Source of the DNA: Ottowia flava
GTDB taxonomy: Bacteria > Pseudomonadota > Gammaproteobacteria > Burkholderiales > Burkholderiaceae_C
NCBI RefSeq assembly: GCF_008017535.1
Contig: NZ_VRUA01000008.1
Location: forward strand, 62,001 to 126,000
Reading direction: 5' to 3'
Length of the DNA stretch: 64,000 nt
A program made the translations under genes and the position numbers. Shown piece after piece: positions 8,669-17,949 of the stretch (its first letter is position 1; each line of letters starts with the position of its first letter). The notes under the pieces were generated by a model, which saw nothing but the letters and a program-made list of their open reading frames with translations, made no database searches and was not told the origin of the DNA.

Positions 8669-9625
8669 CTACAGCGCCAGCCGCGCCCGCGCTTCGGCGT
8701 ACTCGCGCTTCAGCCGCGCGATCAGCTCGGCCGCCGGCATCACCTCCTTCACGGCGCCGATGCCCTGGCCACAGCCCCAGATGTCCTTCCAGGCCTTGGC
8801 GGTGCTGTCGCCGCCAAAGTTCATCTTGCTGGGGTCACTCTCGGGCAGGTTGTCCGGGTCCATGCCGGCGTTGCGGATGCTGCCCTTGAGGTAGTTGCCG
8901 TGCACGCCGGTGTAGAAGTTGCTGTAGACGATGTCGTCGGAATTGCAGTCGACGATCATCTGCTTGTAGCCTTCCACCGCCCTCGCCTCTTCGGTGGCGA
9001 TGAAGGCTGAGCCGATGTAGGCGAAGTCGGCGCCCATGGCCTGCGCGGCCAGGATGGCGCCGCCGCTGGCGATGGCGCCCGACAGCGCCACCGGGCCGTC
9101 AAACCACTCGCGGATCTCCTGGATCATGGCGAAGGGGCTCTTCACGCTGGCGTGGCCGCCGGCGCCAGCCGCGACCGGGATCAGGCCGTCGGCGCCCTTC
9201 TCGATCGCCTTGCGGGCAAACACGTTGTTGATCACGTCGTGCAGCACCACACCACCCCAGCTGTGCACGGCCTGGTTGACGTCTTCACGCGCGCCCAGGC
9301 TGGTGATGATGATCGGCACCTTGTACTTGGCGCACAGCTGCATGTCGTGCTCCAGCCGGTCGTTGCTCTTGTGCACGATCTGGTTGATGGCAAAGGGCGC
9401 GGCCGGGTTGTCGGGGTTCGCCTTGTCCCAGGCGGCCAGGGCTTCGGTGATTTCGGCCAGCCACTCTTCCACCTGCGAGGCCGGGCGAGCGTTGAGCGCC
9501 GGCATGGAGCCGACCACGCCCGACGTGCACTGCGCGATCACCAGCTTTGGGTTGCTGACGATGAACAGGGGCGATCCGATGACGGGAAACTTCAGGCGCT
9601 GGAGCACCGGGGGCAACTTGGACAT
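8669..9625 (-). CDS. nitronate monooxygenase family FMN oxidoreductase
   Basis: TIM-barrel flavoprotein of the 2-nitropropane dioxygenase/nitronate monooxygenase family, 318 aa, cytoplasmic. Typical motifs are visible: the N-terminal PVIGSPLF, the glycine-rich VAAGAGGHAS with the conserved His, VALSGAIASG and MGADFAYIGSAF for FMN phosphate binding. The family oxidises alkyl nitronates with oxygen, but members also act in fatty-acid metabolism; here it sits just downstream of an acyl-CoA dehydrogenase, so a link to acyl-CoA catabolism is possible. It ends at the terminator at 8595, and a repeat copy separates it from the upstream gene. Confidence 0.88.
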   Translation of the reverse strand: MSKLPPVLQRLKFPVIGSPLFIVSNPKLVIAQCTSGVVGSMPALNARPASQVEEWLAEITEALAAWDKANPDNPAAPFAINQIVHKSNDRLEHDMQLCAKYKVPIIITSLGAREDVNQAVHSWGGVVLHDVINNVFARKAIEKGADGLIPVAAGAGGHASVKSPFAMIQEIREWFDGPVALSGAIASGGAILAAQAMGADFAYIGSAFIATEEARAVEGYKQMIVDCNSDDIVYSNFYTGVHGNYLKGSIRNAGMDPDNLPESDPSKMNFGGDSTAKAWKDIWGCGQGIGAVKEVMPAAELIARLKREYAEARARLAL

Positions 9626-9657
9626 GCGCAGGCTCTTTCAGGAACGTGAATTGGGGA

Positions 9658-9708
9658 ATTTGAAAGAAATCAGGCCGCAGCCCTACGCCCATCTGCGCAG
9701 GCAGCTAC
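9658..9708 (-). repeat. dispersed 55-bp repeat
   Basis: Good copy of the repeat described at 26349, on the minus strand, filling the gap between the nitronate monooxygenase and the acyl-CoA dehydrogenase genes. Confidence 0.8.
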
Positions 9709-9743
9709 GGTAAAGATAGCAATCAACCGATGAAGCGCGAGCG

Positions 9744-11522
9744 TCAGAACGCCTCGGGCGCCAGCGCGGTGACGCTGGCCGCGCCTTCGACGATGGCGTC
9801 GCGCAGGCCAGGGGCGCGCGTCAGGATGTGGTCGGCGTAGAAGCGCGCGGTCACGGCCTTGGCCTTCATGAAGGCATCGTCGCCGGCGGCTTCGGCCACC
9901 AGCAGCGCACGGCCCAGTTGCCAGCCGGCGACCAGGTTGCCGGCCAGCAGCAGGTAGGGCACGCTCCCCGCGTAGGCGGCGTTGGGGTCGCTCTTGGACT
10001 GGGCGGCGATGTACTCGGCCGAATCGACGAAGGCCTGGCGCGCGGCGGCCAGGCGTTGGGCCACGGCCTTGGCGTTGTCGGTGCCGGACGCGGTCAGGGC
10101 CTTTTCGGTCGCGGCGATCTGCTCGGCGATGGCCTTGGCGCCCTGCGCACCATCGCGCGCGGTCTTGCGGCCGACCAGGTCGTTGGCCTGGATGGCGGTC
10201 GTGCCTTCGTAAATGGTCAGGATCTTGGCGTCGCGGTAGTACTGGGCGGCGCCGGTTTCCTCGATAAAGCCCATGCCGCCGTGCACCTGCACGCCCAGGT
10301 CGGTCACTTCCAGGCTCATTTCGGTGCTGTAGCCCTTGACCAGCGGCACCATGAATTCGTAGAAGGCCTGGTTTTGCTTGCGCACCTCGGCGTCCGGGTG
10401 GTGGTGCGCAGCGTCGTAGGCGGCGGCGGCGGTCAGCGCCATGGCGCGGCAGCCTTCGGTCAGCGCGCGCATGGTCATCAGCATGCGGCGCACGTCGGGG
10501 TGGTGGATGATGGTGGCGGCGCCCTTCACGCTGCCGTCCACCGGGCGGCTTTGCACACGCTCCTTGGCGTAGGCCAGCGCGTGTTGGTAGGCGCGCTCGG
10601 CGATGGCGATGCCCTGCACGCCCACCGCGTAGCGGGCCGAGTTCATCATGATGAACATGTATTCCAGCCCGCGGTTTTCTTCGCCCACCAGGTAGCCGGT
10701 GGCGCCGCCGTGGTCGCCAAACTGCAGCACGGCCGTGGGCGATGCCTTGATGCCCATCTTGTGTTCGATGCTGACGCAGTACACGTCGTTGCGGTCGCCC
10801 AAGGCGCCGTCGTCCTTCAGAACAAACTTGGGTACGACGAACAGGCTGATGCCCTTTACTCCCTCGGGCGCGCCAGCCACGCGCGCCAGCACCAGGTGGA
10901 CGATGTTGTCCGCCATGTCGTGCTCACCGTAGGTGATGAAGATCTTGGTGCCGAAGACCTTGTAGGTGCCGTCGGGCTGCGGCTCGGCCTTGGTGCGCAC
11001 CAGCGCCAGGTCGGAGCCGGCCTGCGGCTCGGTCAGGTTCATGGTGCCGGTCCATTCGCCCGACACCAGTTTCTCGAGGTAGGTGGCCTTCAGTTCGTCG
11101 CTGCCGGCGGTCAGCAGCGCCTCGATGGCGCCATCGGTCAGCAGCGGGCACAGGGCAAAGCTCAGGTTGGCGCTGTTGAGCATCTCGATGCAGGCCGCGC
11201 CGATCGCCTTGGGCAGCCCCTGGCCGCCGAAGTCCGTCGGGTGCTGCAGGCCTTGCCAGCCGCCTTCGGCGAACTGTTTGAAGGCCGCCTTGAAGCCCGG
11301 CGTGGTGGTGACCACGTGGTCCTTCAGGCTGGACGGGTTCAAGTCGCCCGGCACGTTCAGCGGTGCGACCACGCCTTCGTTGAACTTGGCGCACTCTTCC
11401 AGCACCGCCTGCGCGGTCTCCAGGCCCGCGTCCTCGAAACCGGGCATCTTGGCCACTTCTTCGATGCGGGCCAGGTGCTCGATGTTGAACAGCATGTCCT
11501 TGACGGGGGCTTGGTAGCTCAT
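9744..11522 (-). CDS. acyl-CoA dehydrogenase
   Basis: FAD enzyme that introduces the alpha-beta double bond into acyl-CoA and passes electrons to ETF. The 592-aa length and the C-terminal extension after the core fit the larger FadE/DmdC-like group rather than the 380-aa short-chain type. The core signature GEWTGTMNLTEPQAGSDL and the motif YEGTTAIQANDL with its catalytic-region Glu are present. Start ATG at 11522 follows AGGAGT; a longer reading to 11567 is unlikely. The genes for both ETF subunits lie directly upstream on the same strand, which matches its electron acceptor. The chain length of the substrate cannot be read from the sequence. Confidence 0.93.
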   Translation of the reverse strand: MSYQAPVKDMLFNIEHLARIEEVAKMPGFEDAGLETAQAVLEECAKFNEGVVAPLNVPGDLNPSSLKDHVVTTTPGFKAAFKQFAEGGWQGLQHPTDFGGQGLPKAIGAACIEMLNSANLSFALCPLLTDGAIEALLTAGSDELKATYLEKLVSGEWTGTMNLTEPQAGSDLALVRTKAEPQPDGTYKVFGTKIFITYGEHDMADNIVHLVLARVAGAPEGVKGISLFVVPKFVLKDDGALGDRNDVYCVSIEHKMGIKASPTAVLQFGDHGGATGYLVGEENRGLEYMFIMMNSARYAVGVQGIAIAERAYQHALAYAKERVQSRPVDGSVKGAATIIHHPDVRRMLMTMRALTEGCRAMALTAAAAYDAAHHHPDAEVRKQNQAFYEFMVPLVKGYSTEMSLEVTDLGVQVHGGMGFIEETGAAQYYRDAKILTIYEGTTAIQANDLVGRKTARDGAQGAKAIAEQIAATEKALTASGTDNAKAVAQRLAAARQAFVDSAEYIAAQSKSDPNAAYAGSVPYLLLAGNLVAGWQLGRALLVAEAAGDDAFMKAKAVTARFYADHILTRAPGLRDAIVEGAASVTALAPEAF

Positions 11523-11555
11523 GGGCTGACTCCTGAAAACGGGCGGGTATGACGT

Positions 11556-11585
11556 GAAAAAGGGCATCGCGCGCGATGCCCTTGC
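11556..11585 (-). terminator. terminator-like palindrome between etfA and acyl-CoA dehydrogenase
   Basis: Perfect palindrome GGGCATCGCGCGCGATGCCC, followed on the minus strand by T5. It likely ends or attenuates the etfBA transcript ahead of the acyl-CoA dehydrogenase gene. Confidence 0.75.
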
Positions 11586-11636
11586 GTGGAGCGCTCTCCT
11601 AAGTAGAGCAACTCCGTCGATTACAGGGCGCGGCGC

Positions 11637-12569
11637 TTACAGCGCCTTGACCAGCTCCGGCACGGCCTGGAACAAATCGGCCTCGAGGCCGTAGTCGGCC
11701 ACGCTGAAGATCGGCGCTTCCGGGTCCTTGTTGATCGCCACGATCACCTTGGAGTCCTTCATGCCGGCCAGGTGCTGGATGGCGCCGGAGATGCCGGCGG
11801 CGATGTACAGCTGCGGCGCGACGATCTTGCCGGTCTGGCCGACCTGCAGGTCGTTGGGTGCATAGCCCGCGTCCACCGCGGCGCGGCTGGCACCGATGGC
11901 GGCGCCCAGCTTGTCGGCCAGCGGCGTCATCACTTCGTTGAACTTCTCGGCGCTGCCCAGGGCACGACCACCGGAGACGACGATCTTGGCGGCGGTCAGC
12001 TCAGGACGGTCGTTCTTGGCGATCTCGGCGCCGACGAAGCTGCTCTTGCCACTGTCGGCGGTGGCGGTGACGGTTTCGACGGCGGCGCTGCCACCCGTGG
12101 CGGGCGCGGCGTCAAAGCCGGTGGTGCGCACGGTGATGACCTTGGTGCCGTCGGCACTTTGCACGGTGGCGATGGCGTTGCCGGCGTAGATCGGGCGCTC
12201 GAAGGTGTCGGGGCTGTCGACCTTGGTGATATCGCTGATCTGGGCCACGTCCAGCTTGGCGGCCACGCGCGGGGCGATGTTCTTGCCGCTGGCGGTGGCC
12301 GGGAACAGGATGTGGCTGTAGTTGCCGGCCAGCGCCAGCACCTGGGCGGCCACATTTTCGGCCAGGCCGTGGGCGAAGGCTTCGCTGTCGGCGTGCAGCA
12401 CCTTGGCCACGCCCGCGATTTGCGCGGCGGCCTGGGCCGCGGCGGCGGCGTTGCTGCCGGCCACCAGCACGTGGACGTCGCCACCGCAGGCAGCGGCGGC
12501 GGTGACGGTGTTGAGGGTTGCGCCCTTGATGGCGGCGTTGTCGTGTTCGGCGATGACGAGTGCAGTCAT
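11637..12569 (-). CDS. etfA: electron transfer flavoprotein subunit alpha
   Basis: Alpha subunit of the FAD/AMP heterodimer that carries electrons from acyl-CoA dehydrogenases to ETF:ubiquinone oxidoreductase. 310 aa, full family length. The N-terminal [11 protein letters not shown] and the C-terminal FAD-binding signature ([23 protein letters not shown]) are clear. It follows etfB on the same strand with a 123-bp gap that holds a hairpin. The acyl-CoA dehydrogenase downstream is a likely partner. Confidence 0.96.
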   Translation of the reverse strand: MTALVIAEHDNAAIKGATLNTVTAAAACGGDVHVLVAGSNAAAAAQAAAQIAGVAKVLHADSEAFAHGLAENVAAQVLALAGNYSHILFPATASGKNIAPRVAAKLDVAQISDITKVDSPDTFERPIYAGNAIATVQSADGTKVITVRTTGFDAAPATGGSAAVETVTATADSGKSSFVGAEIAKNDRPELTAAKIVVSGGRALGSAEKFNEVMTPLADKLGAAIGASRAAVDAGYAPNDLQVGQTGKIVAPQLYIAAGISGAIQHLAGMKDSKVIVAINKDPEAPIFSVADYGLEADLFQAVPELVKAL

Positions 12570-12653
12570 GGTTTGTGTCCTCGGAATTTCTGTGGGCAGA
12601 CCTGCCTTGCCCAGGGAACCTGCGGAGCTGGCTTGGCCAGGCTGCTGGGTTCG

Positions 12654-12692
12654 TCCCCTGGGGGAAGGCGGCCGTAAGGCCGACTCAGGGGG
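12654..12692 (-). repeat. hairpin element between etfB and etfA
   Basis: Nested inverted repeat directly after the etfB stop: an outer stem CCCCTG/CAGGGG and an inner stem GGCC-TTAC-GGCC. There is no T-run. It may be a dispersed structured element that trims or stabilises the mRNA between the two subunit genes. Confidence 0.5.
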
Positions 12693-13442
12693 TCAGATGA
12701 CCTTCGCTTCGTTTTTCAGCTTGTCGACCAGGGTGGCGACATCCGGCACCTTGATGCCGGCCCCGCGCTTGGGCGGCTCGGCCACTTTGAGGGTCTTCAG
12801 GCGCGGCTTGGCATCAACGCCCAGGTCCTCGGGCTTGACGGTGTCCAGCTGCTTTTTCTTGGCCTTCATGATGTTGGGCAGCGTGACGTAGCGCGGCTCA
12901 TTCAGGCGCAGGTCGGTCGTGATGACGGCAGGCAGGCTGATGGACAGGGTTTCCAGGCCGCCGTCGACTTCGCGCGTGACCTTGGCCTTGTCGCCCTCGA
13001 CTTCGACCTTGCTGGCGAAAGTCGCCTGCGGAAGGTCGGCCAGCGCGGCCAGCATCTGGCCGGTCTGGTTGGCGTCGTCGTCGATGGCCTGCTTGCCCAG
13101 GATGATCAGTTGGGGCTGTTCCTTGTCGACCAGGGCTTTGAGCAGCTTGGCGACGGCCAGGGGCTGCAGCTCTTCGCTGGTTTCGACCAGAATGCCGCGG
13201 TCGGCGCCGATGGCCATGGCGGTGCGCAGGGTTTCCTGCGCTTGCGTGGGGCCGCAGGAGACGGCGATGATTTCGGTAACGACACCTTTTTCCTTCAGAC
13301 GGACGGCCTCTTCGACGGCGATTTCGTCAAAGGGGTTCATGCTCATCTTGACGTTGGCGATGTCCACGCCAGTTCCGTCGGACTTCACGCGCACCTTGAC
13401 GTTGTAGTCCACCACGCGCTTGACCGCGACGAGTGCTTTCAT
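12693..13442 (-). CDS. etfB: electron transfer flavoprotein subunit beta
   Basis: Beta subunit of ETF, 249 aa, with the family start [20 protein letters not shown] and the signature [24 protein letters not shown]; the AMP-binding region is intact. ATG at 13442 follows an AGGAGATC Shine-Dalgarno. It is the first gene of etfBA; the promoter should lie in the 13443-13590 gap. Confidence 0.96.
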   Translation of the reverse strand: MKALVAVKRVVDYNVKVRVKSDGTGVDIANVKMSMNPFDEIAVEEAVRLKEKGVVTEIIAVSCGPTQAQETLRTAMAIGADRGILVETSEELQPLAVAKLLKALVDKEQPQLIILGKQAIDDDANQTGQMLAALADLPQATFASKVEVEGDKAKVTREVDGGLETLSISLPAVITTDLRLNEPRYVTLPNIMKAKKKQLDTVKPEDLGVDAKPRLKTLKVAEPPKRGAGIKVPDVATLVDKLKNEAKVI

Positions 13443-13591
13443 TCCTGGATCTCCTGTTGTAAACGGCTCCCACACCTGGCGGCCTGGCCGCCGGCGGGGT
13501 CAAAAATGATTCTAGTGCACCGCAGCACCTGCCAAGGTCGCGGCCGGCACAGGCCTGGGCGGCCCGCGTGCAGTCCGGCTGAGCAAAAAAA

Positions 13592-14974
13592 TTATAGGGG
13601 CCCCGTCGCCGATCCTTCCCCCTCTCCCTCTGGGCGGGCTGCCGGTGCGGGGGTGGTCGACGCCGCCGTGTGGACCACGCGCTGCGGGAACGGGATATCG
13701 ACGTTGTTGGCGCGCAAGGCGGCCAGGATGGCGGTGTTGACCTCCGAGCGCAGGCCCAGCTGGCCGGCCTCAGGCTCGTTCATCCAGTAACCCACGGTGA
13801 ATTCCAGCGCATCCGCGCCGAACGCCGTCAGCATGGCGGACGGTGGCGGTTGGCGCATGACGCGCTCGCAACTGAAAGCGGCGTCGCGCAGCAGCTTCTT
13901 GACCAGCTCCACGTCGCTGTCGTAACCCACGCCGACTACGGTCGACTGCCACACGCGGCGGTCGGCCAGGGACAGGTTTTCGATGCGCTGCGTCACCATC
14001 ATCTCGTTGGGCACGATGGATTCGCGCCCGGTGGAGCCGCGGATCACGGTGTAGCGCGCCCGAATGTCGCTGACCTGCCCCTCAAACCCGTCCACCCGCA
14101 CGATGTCGCCAATGCGGATGGCGCGCTCGGCCAGCACCACGTAGCCCGACACGTAGTTGGACGCCAGCTTCTGCAGGCCCAGGCCGATGCCCACGCCAAT
14201 GGCGCCGCCCAGCACCGACAGCGCCGTCAGGTCGATCCCCACCGCCGACAGCGACACCAGCACCGCGATGAACATCAAAATGGCGCGCAAGCCGTTGGCC
14301 ACCATCTTGCGCATCGACAGGTGCTCGCCCACCGCGTGGCGCAGCAGGCGGGATTCGATGGCGGACGACAGCCACAGCGCCAGCAACAGGGCCACGCCGA
14401 CGTTGACGCTGCCTTCGATGATCGCGCGCAACGTCAACGACACCCCGCCCACTTTCCAGCGCACCGTTTCCGACTCTTCCAGCAGCACCGGCAACAGGCC
14501 GCTGATCCAGAGCACGGCAATGATCCAGATGCCCCAGGACAGCGAGCGCTCCAGTACGCTGACGCCCTGCGCGTCCGGGAAGGCCGAGCGCAGCACGCGC
14601 GCGCCCAGACGGATCACCAGCAGCGCGATCAGCGCCGGCAGCGCCACCCGAAACAGCGGGATCGGCAACGCCATGGCCAGCAGGATCTGTCGCCCGGCCA
14701 CGGCCAACATCAGCCACAGCGCGGGAAACAGGGCGCCGTCGTAGCCGTGATTGCCAAAAATGATCGACTTGTTGGGTGGCAGCTTGTGCCATCGGCGCGC
14801 TCCCGCGCGCGACAGGAACCAGGCCAGCACGCCGCTGACCACGATCGCCACGATGGCGGCCAGCGCTGTCGGCTGGGTCACGGCGGCCCACCAAGCCTCC
14901 CAGTCGTCGATGCGCAGGCCGGCGCTGCGCGTCAGTCGCGCACCGGCTTCGCTCAGGGACGGGGCGTCCGCCAC
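13592..14974 (-). CDS. MscS-family mechanosensitive ion channel
   Basis: Inner-membrane channel that opens under membrane tension to release solutes during osmotic downshock. The 460-aa protein has several predicted transmembrane helices from about residue 35 to 260. The pore helix is glycine/alanine rich (LSVLGGAIGVGIGLGLQKLA). The MscS beta domain follows (GDIVRVDGFEGQVSDIRARYTVI) and then the C-terminal cytoplasmic part. The start overlaps the end of the enoyl-CoA hydratase gene by 22 bases, so translation is probably coupled, though the functions look unrelated. Confidence 0.92.
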   Translation of the reverse strand: MADAPSLSEAGARLTRSAGLRIDDWEAWWAAVTQPTALAAIVAIVVSGVLAWFLSRAGARRWHKLPPNKSIIFGNHGYDGALFPALWLMLAVAGRQILLAMALPIPLFRVALPALIALLVIRLGARVLRSAFPDAQGVSVLERSLSWGIWIIAVLWISGLLPVLLEESETVRWKVGGVSLTLRAIIEGSVNVGVALLLALWLSSAIESRLLRHAVGEHLSMRKMVANGLRAILMFIAVLVSLSAVGIDLTALSVLGGAIGVGIGLGLQKLASNYVSGYVVLAERAIRIGDIVRVDGFEGQVSDIRARYTVIRGSTGRESIVPNEMMVTQRIENLSLADRRVWQSTVVGVGYDSDVELVKKLLRDAAFSCERVMRQPPPSAMLTAFGADALEFTVGYWMNEPEAGQLGLRSEVNTAILAALRANNVDIPFPQRVVHTAASTTPAPAARPEGEGEGSATGPL

Positions 14975-15762
14975 GATGGCTCGCGTTTCTCGATGAAGGC
15001 CTGCACGCCTTCCTGCGCCACGTCCAGCACCATGTTGCAGGCCATGCTCTGGCCAGCCAGCTGGTAGGCCGCTTCCATGCCCAGTTCACGCTGCTGGTAG
15101 AACAGCTGCTTGCCCATGGCCACGGACTGGCGCGGCTTGGTCAGGATGGCGTTGACCAGCCGATCGACTGCAACGTCCAGTTCGGCCTCCGGCACGACAT
15201 GGTTGACCAGGCCGCGCTGCTGCGCTTCCTGCGCGCTGATAAAGCCGCCGGTCAGCAGCATTTCCATGGCCTGCTTGGCGCCCATGTTGCGCACCAGCGG
15301 CACACTGGGCGTGGCGCAGAACAGGCCGACGTCGATGCCGTTCACGCCAAAACGCGCGCTGTCCACCGCCACCGCCAGGTCGCACTGCGCCACCAGCTGG
15401 CAGCCGGCCGCGGTGGCCAGGCCCTGCACACGGGCGATCACCGGCACCGGCAGTTTCTGGATCGACAGCATCATCTTGCTGCACTGGGCGAACAGGCGCT
15501 GGTAATAGTCCAACTGCGGGTGGGCCTTCATCTGCTTCAGGTCGTGCCCGGCGCAAAAGGCTTTGCCCTCAGCCGCAATGACCAGCACGCGCGCGCCCTC
15601 GTCGCCGGCGATGGCGTCCAGCTGGCGCTGCAGCTCGGCCAGCGCGGCTTCGCTCAGCACGTTGAAGGCCTTGGGCTGCGCCAGCGTGAGGCGGTGCACG
15701 CCACGGGCGTCGCTCTCGTGGCGCACGGGCAGTTCGGTGTCGGCAGGAGTGGCTGTGTTCAT
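14953..15762 (-). CDS. enoyl-CoA hydratase/isomerase family protein
   Basis: Crotonase-fold protein, 269 aa, predicted to hydrate or isomerise an enoyl-CoA. The oxyanion-hole segments are visible: GKAFCAGHDLKQM and then ATAAGCQLVAQCDLAVA. The position of the usual first catalytic Glu is occupied by a hydrophobic/glutamine stretch (AGCQLV), as in the ECHDC3-like group, so normal hydratase chemistry is not assured. It is the first gene of a two-gene overlap with the MscS channel. Confidence 0.85.
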   Translation of the reverse strand: MNTATPADTELPVRHESDARGVHRLTLAQPKAFNVLSEAALAELQRQLDAIAGDEGARVLVIAAEGKAFCAGHDLKQMKAHPQLDYYQRLFAQCSKMMLSIQKLPVPVIARVQGLATAAGCQLVAQCDLAVAVDSARFGVNGIDVGLFCATPSVPLVRNMGAKQAMEMLLTGGFISAQEAQQRGLVNHVVPEAELDVAVDRLVNAILTKPRQSVAMGKQLFYQQRELGMEAAYQLAGQSMACNMVLDVAQEGVQAFIEKREPSWRTPRP

Positions 15763-15844
15763 CGTGGCAAAACGGGTAGCGGGTACACCAACGGCGGGTC
15801 AGACGGTGTTTTCTACCTGGCCCAGTCGGCGCCTGATGACTATG

Positions 15845-15902
15845 ATTTCAGTAGCTGCTTGCGCTGATGGTTGTAGGGCTTGAGGCCAATTTTCCTTGAA
15901 AT
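15845..15902 (+). repeat. dispersed 55-bp repeat
   Basis: Near-consensus copy of the repeat described at 26349, between the enoyl-CoA hydratase start and the deacetylase stop. Confidence 0.85.
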
Positions 15903-15917
15903 CGACCAGCCCAGCCG

Positions 15918-16871
15918 TCAGACGTCGGCCAGCACGCGTACGTGCGCTTCCACGCTGCGCGCCAGGGCGTTCAGGTTGTAGCCGCCCTCCAGGCAGCTGA
16001 CGATGCGGCCCTTGGCAAAGCGCTGGGCAATGTCCTTGATGCGCTGCGTCATCCAGGCGTAGTCCTGGTCGTTCAGGCCGAGCTGACCCATGTCGTCTTC
16101 GCGGTGGGCGTCAAAGCCGGCGCTGACCAGGATCAGTTCGGGCTGGTGGGCTTCCAGGCGCGGTATCCACATCATCTCGACCAACTCGCGGATGTCCATG
16201 CCCTTGGTGTAGGCCGGCACCGGCAGGTTGACCAGGTTGTTGTCGGTCCTGGTGGAGCCGCCTTCCGGGTAGAACGGGTGCTGGAAGAAGCTGACCATCA
16301 GGATGCGCTCGTCGCCGGCGACGATGTCTTCCGTGCCGTTGCCGTGGTGCACGTCGAAGTCGACGATGGCCACGCGCTTGACGCCGTGGCGCTCGCACGC
16401 GTACTTGGCGGCCACCGCCACGTTGCTGAAAAAGCAGAAGCCCATGGCCTGGTTGCGTGTGGCATGGTGGCCGGGCGGGCGGGTGCAGCAGAAGGCGTTT
16501 TCCAGCTCGCCGGTCATCACCGCGTCGACCGCGTCGATGGCCGCGCCCGCCGACAGCAGGGCCGCGCGGTAAGTGTGCTGGTTCATGGACGTGTCGGTGT
16601 CCAGCGAATAGTGGTCGGGGCCACCGGCCTGCATCTCTTCGATCAGAATGTCGTTCAACCCGCGCAGCGCGGCGACGTGGCGGCGGCCGTGCCCCAGCAG
16701 CAATTCGCCCATGGCGGCGGGGGTGGGTTCGCGCCGGTCCAGCGCGTCGGCCACGCCGGTGATCAGCAAACGGTCCTCGATCGCGTCCAGCCGCTGCGGG
16801 CATTCCGGGTGCCCCGCACCCATGTCATGCTTGCGGCAATCGGGATGTGTGAAATACCCGGTTTTCCCCAC
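15918..16871 (-). CDS. histone deacetylase-like (HDAC/AcuC) amidohydrolase
   Basis: Zinc hydrolase of the arginase/HDAC fold, 317 aa, removing acyl groups from lysine, polyamine or similar amides. The catalytic landmarks are intact: PPGHHATRNQAMGFCFFSN with the His pair, VDFDVHHGNGTEDI with the zinc Asp/His, and GFDAHREDDMG with the third metal ligand. GTG at 16871 is preferred because AGGAGA lies six bases upstream and the protein then begins like its relatives (GKTGYFTHPDCRKHDMG); an ATG at 16892 is possible. It is divergent from moxR, with about 50 bases between starts. The natural substrate is unknown. Confidence 0.9.
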   Translation of the reverse strand: MGKTGYFTHPDCRKHDMGAGHPECPQRLDAIEDRLLITGVADALDRREPTPAAMGELLLGHGRRHVAALRGLNDILIEEMQAGGPDHYSLDTDTSMNQHTYRAALLSAGAAIDAVDAVMTGELENAFCCTRPPGHHATRNQAMGFCFFSNVAVAAKYACERHGVKRVAIVDFDVHHGNGTEDIVAGDERILMVSFFQHPFYPEGGSTRTDNNLVNLPVPAYTKGMDIRELVEMMWIPRLEAHQPELILVSAGFDAHREDDMGQLGLNDQDYAWMTQRIKDIAQRFAKGRIVSCLEGGYNLNALARSVEAHVRVLADV

Positions 16872-16922
16872 GCTTGTCTCCTGTTTCGCCATACGGTATC
16901 GAATATCCGTTACCTTCCTTGC

Positions 16923-17843
16923 ATGAACGTGACACAGAAAATCAAGACCGTTCTGGATCAGCTTAACACGGTGATGGTAGGCAAATCGACCCAGGTGCAG
17001 GACGGCGTGGCCTGCCTGCTGGCCGGCGGCCACCTGCTGATCGAGGATGTGCCGGGCGTCGGCAAAACCACGCTGGCGCACGCCCTGGCGCGCACCTTCG
17101 GGCTGCAGTTTTCGCGGGTGCAATTCACCGCCGACCTGATGCCCAGCGACCTGTCCGGTGTGTCGGTGTACGACCGCGGGCAGGAGCGCTTCGTGTTCCA
17201 CCCCGGCCCCGTCTTCGCCCAGGTGCTGCTCGCCGACGAGATCAACCGCGCCAGCCCCAAGACGCAAAGCGCGCTGCTGGAGGCGATGGAAGAAAAGCAG
17301 GTCACCGTGGAAGGCGAAACCCGCCCCCTGCCCTGGCCCTTTTTCGTGATCGCCACCCAGAACCCGCACGACCAGCTGGGTACCTACGCCCTGCCCGAAT
17401 CGCAGCTGGACCGATTTCTGATGCGCATCAGCCTGGGCTATCCCGAGCGCAGTGCCGAACGCGAGCTGCTGTCGGGCAACGGCCGCCGCGACATGCTGGA
17501 GACGTTGCCAGCCGTGCTGTCGGTGCAGGATTTGACGGCACTGCAACACGCCGTGGGCGCCGTGCACGTCGCGCCGCCGCTGCTGGACTACGTGCAGGAT
17601 TTGATCGCCGCCACGCGCAACGGCCGGTGGTTCCTGCAAGGCCTGTCGCCACGCGCCGGCATCGCCCTGATGCGCGCCGCGCGCGCCCAGGCCCTGATCG
17701 CCGGGCGCGATTACGTCGCCCCCGACGACGTGCAAGCCATCCTGCCGCAGTGCGTGGCGCACCGCATGGTGCCGGTGAGCGATGCCGGGCGTGGCGCGGT
17801 GGAGCAGGTGCGGGCGATGATTGATGCGGTGCCGCTGCCTTGA
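16923..17843 (+). CDS. MoxR-family AAA+ ATPase
   Basis: Chaperone-like AAA+ ATPase, 306 aa. Walker A DVPGVGKTTL (about residues 42-51), Walker B VLLADEINRASP, sensor 1 region FFVIATQNPHDQLGTYALPESQLDRF, and a C-terminal lid domain are all present. In many bacteria moxR is followed by a DUF58 gene, a transglutaminase-like gene and others, and together they are thought to act on cell-envelope protein assembly or stress. The same set occurs here, but a structured element of about 600 bp separates moxR from the DUF58 gene. Confidence 0.93.
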   Translation: MNVTQKIKTVLDQLNTVMVGKSTQVQDGVACLLAGGHLLIEDVPGVGKTTLAHALARTFGLQFSRVQFTADLMPSDLSGVSVYDRGQERFVFHPGPVFAQVLLADEINRASPKTQSALLEAMEEKQVTVEGETRPLPWPFFVIATQNPHDQLGTYALPESQLDRFLMRISLGYPERSAERELLSGNGRRDMLETLPAVLSVQDLTALQHAVGAVHVAPPLLDYVQDLIAATRNGRWFLQGLSPRAGIALMRAARAQALIAGRDYVAPDDVQAILPQCVAHRMVPVSDAGRGAVEQVRAMIDAVPLP

Positions 17844-17860
17844 TCTTCGCGTTGCAGCGG

Positions 17861-17920
17861 GGAATTTTTTGAGAGGAATACGGCTCTGGCCCTTATGGAG
17901 ATTGCGCGGTCAGCTATGCA
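17861..17920 (-). repeat. dispersed 55-bp repeat
   Basis: Diverged minus-strand copy of the repeat described at 26349 (CTGGCCCTTATGGAGATTGC, then AGCTAT), just after the moxR stop. Confidence 0.6.
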
Positions 17921-17949
17921 ATTGGTAGTTTTGGGGGCCATGGTCAAAG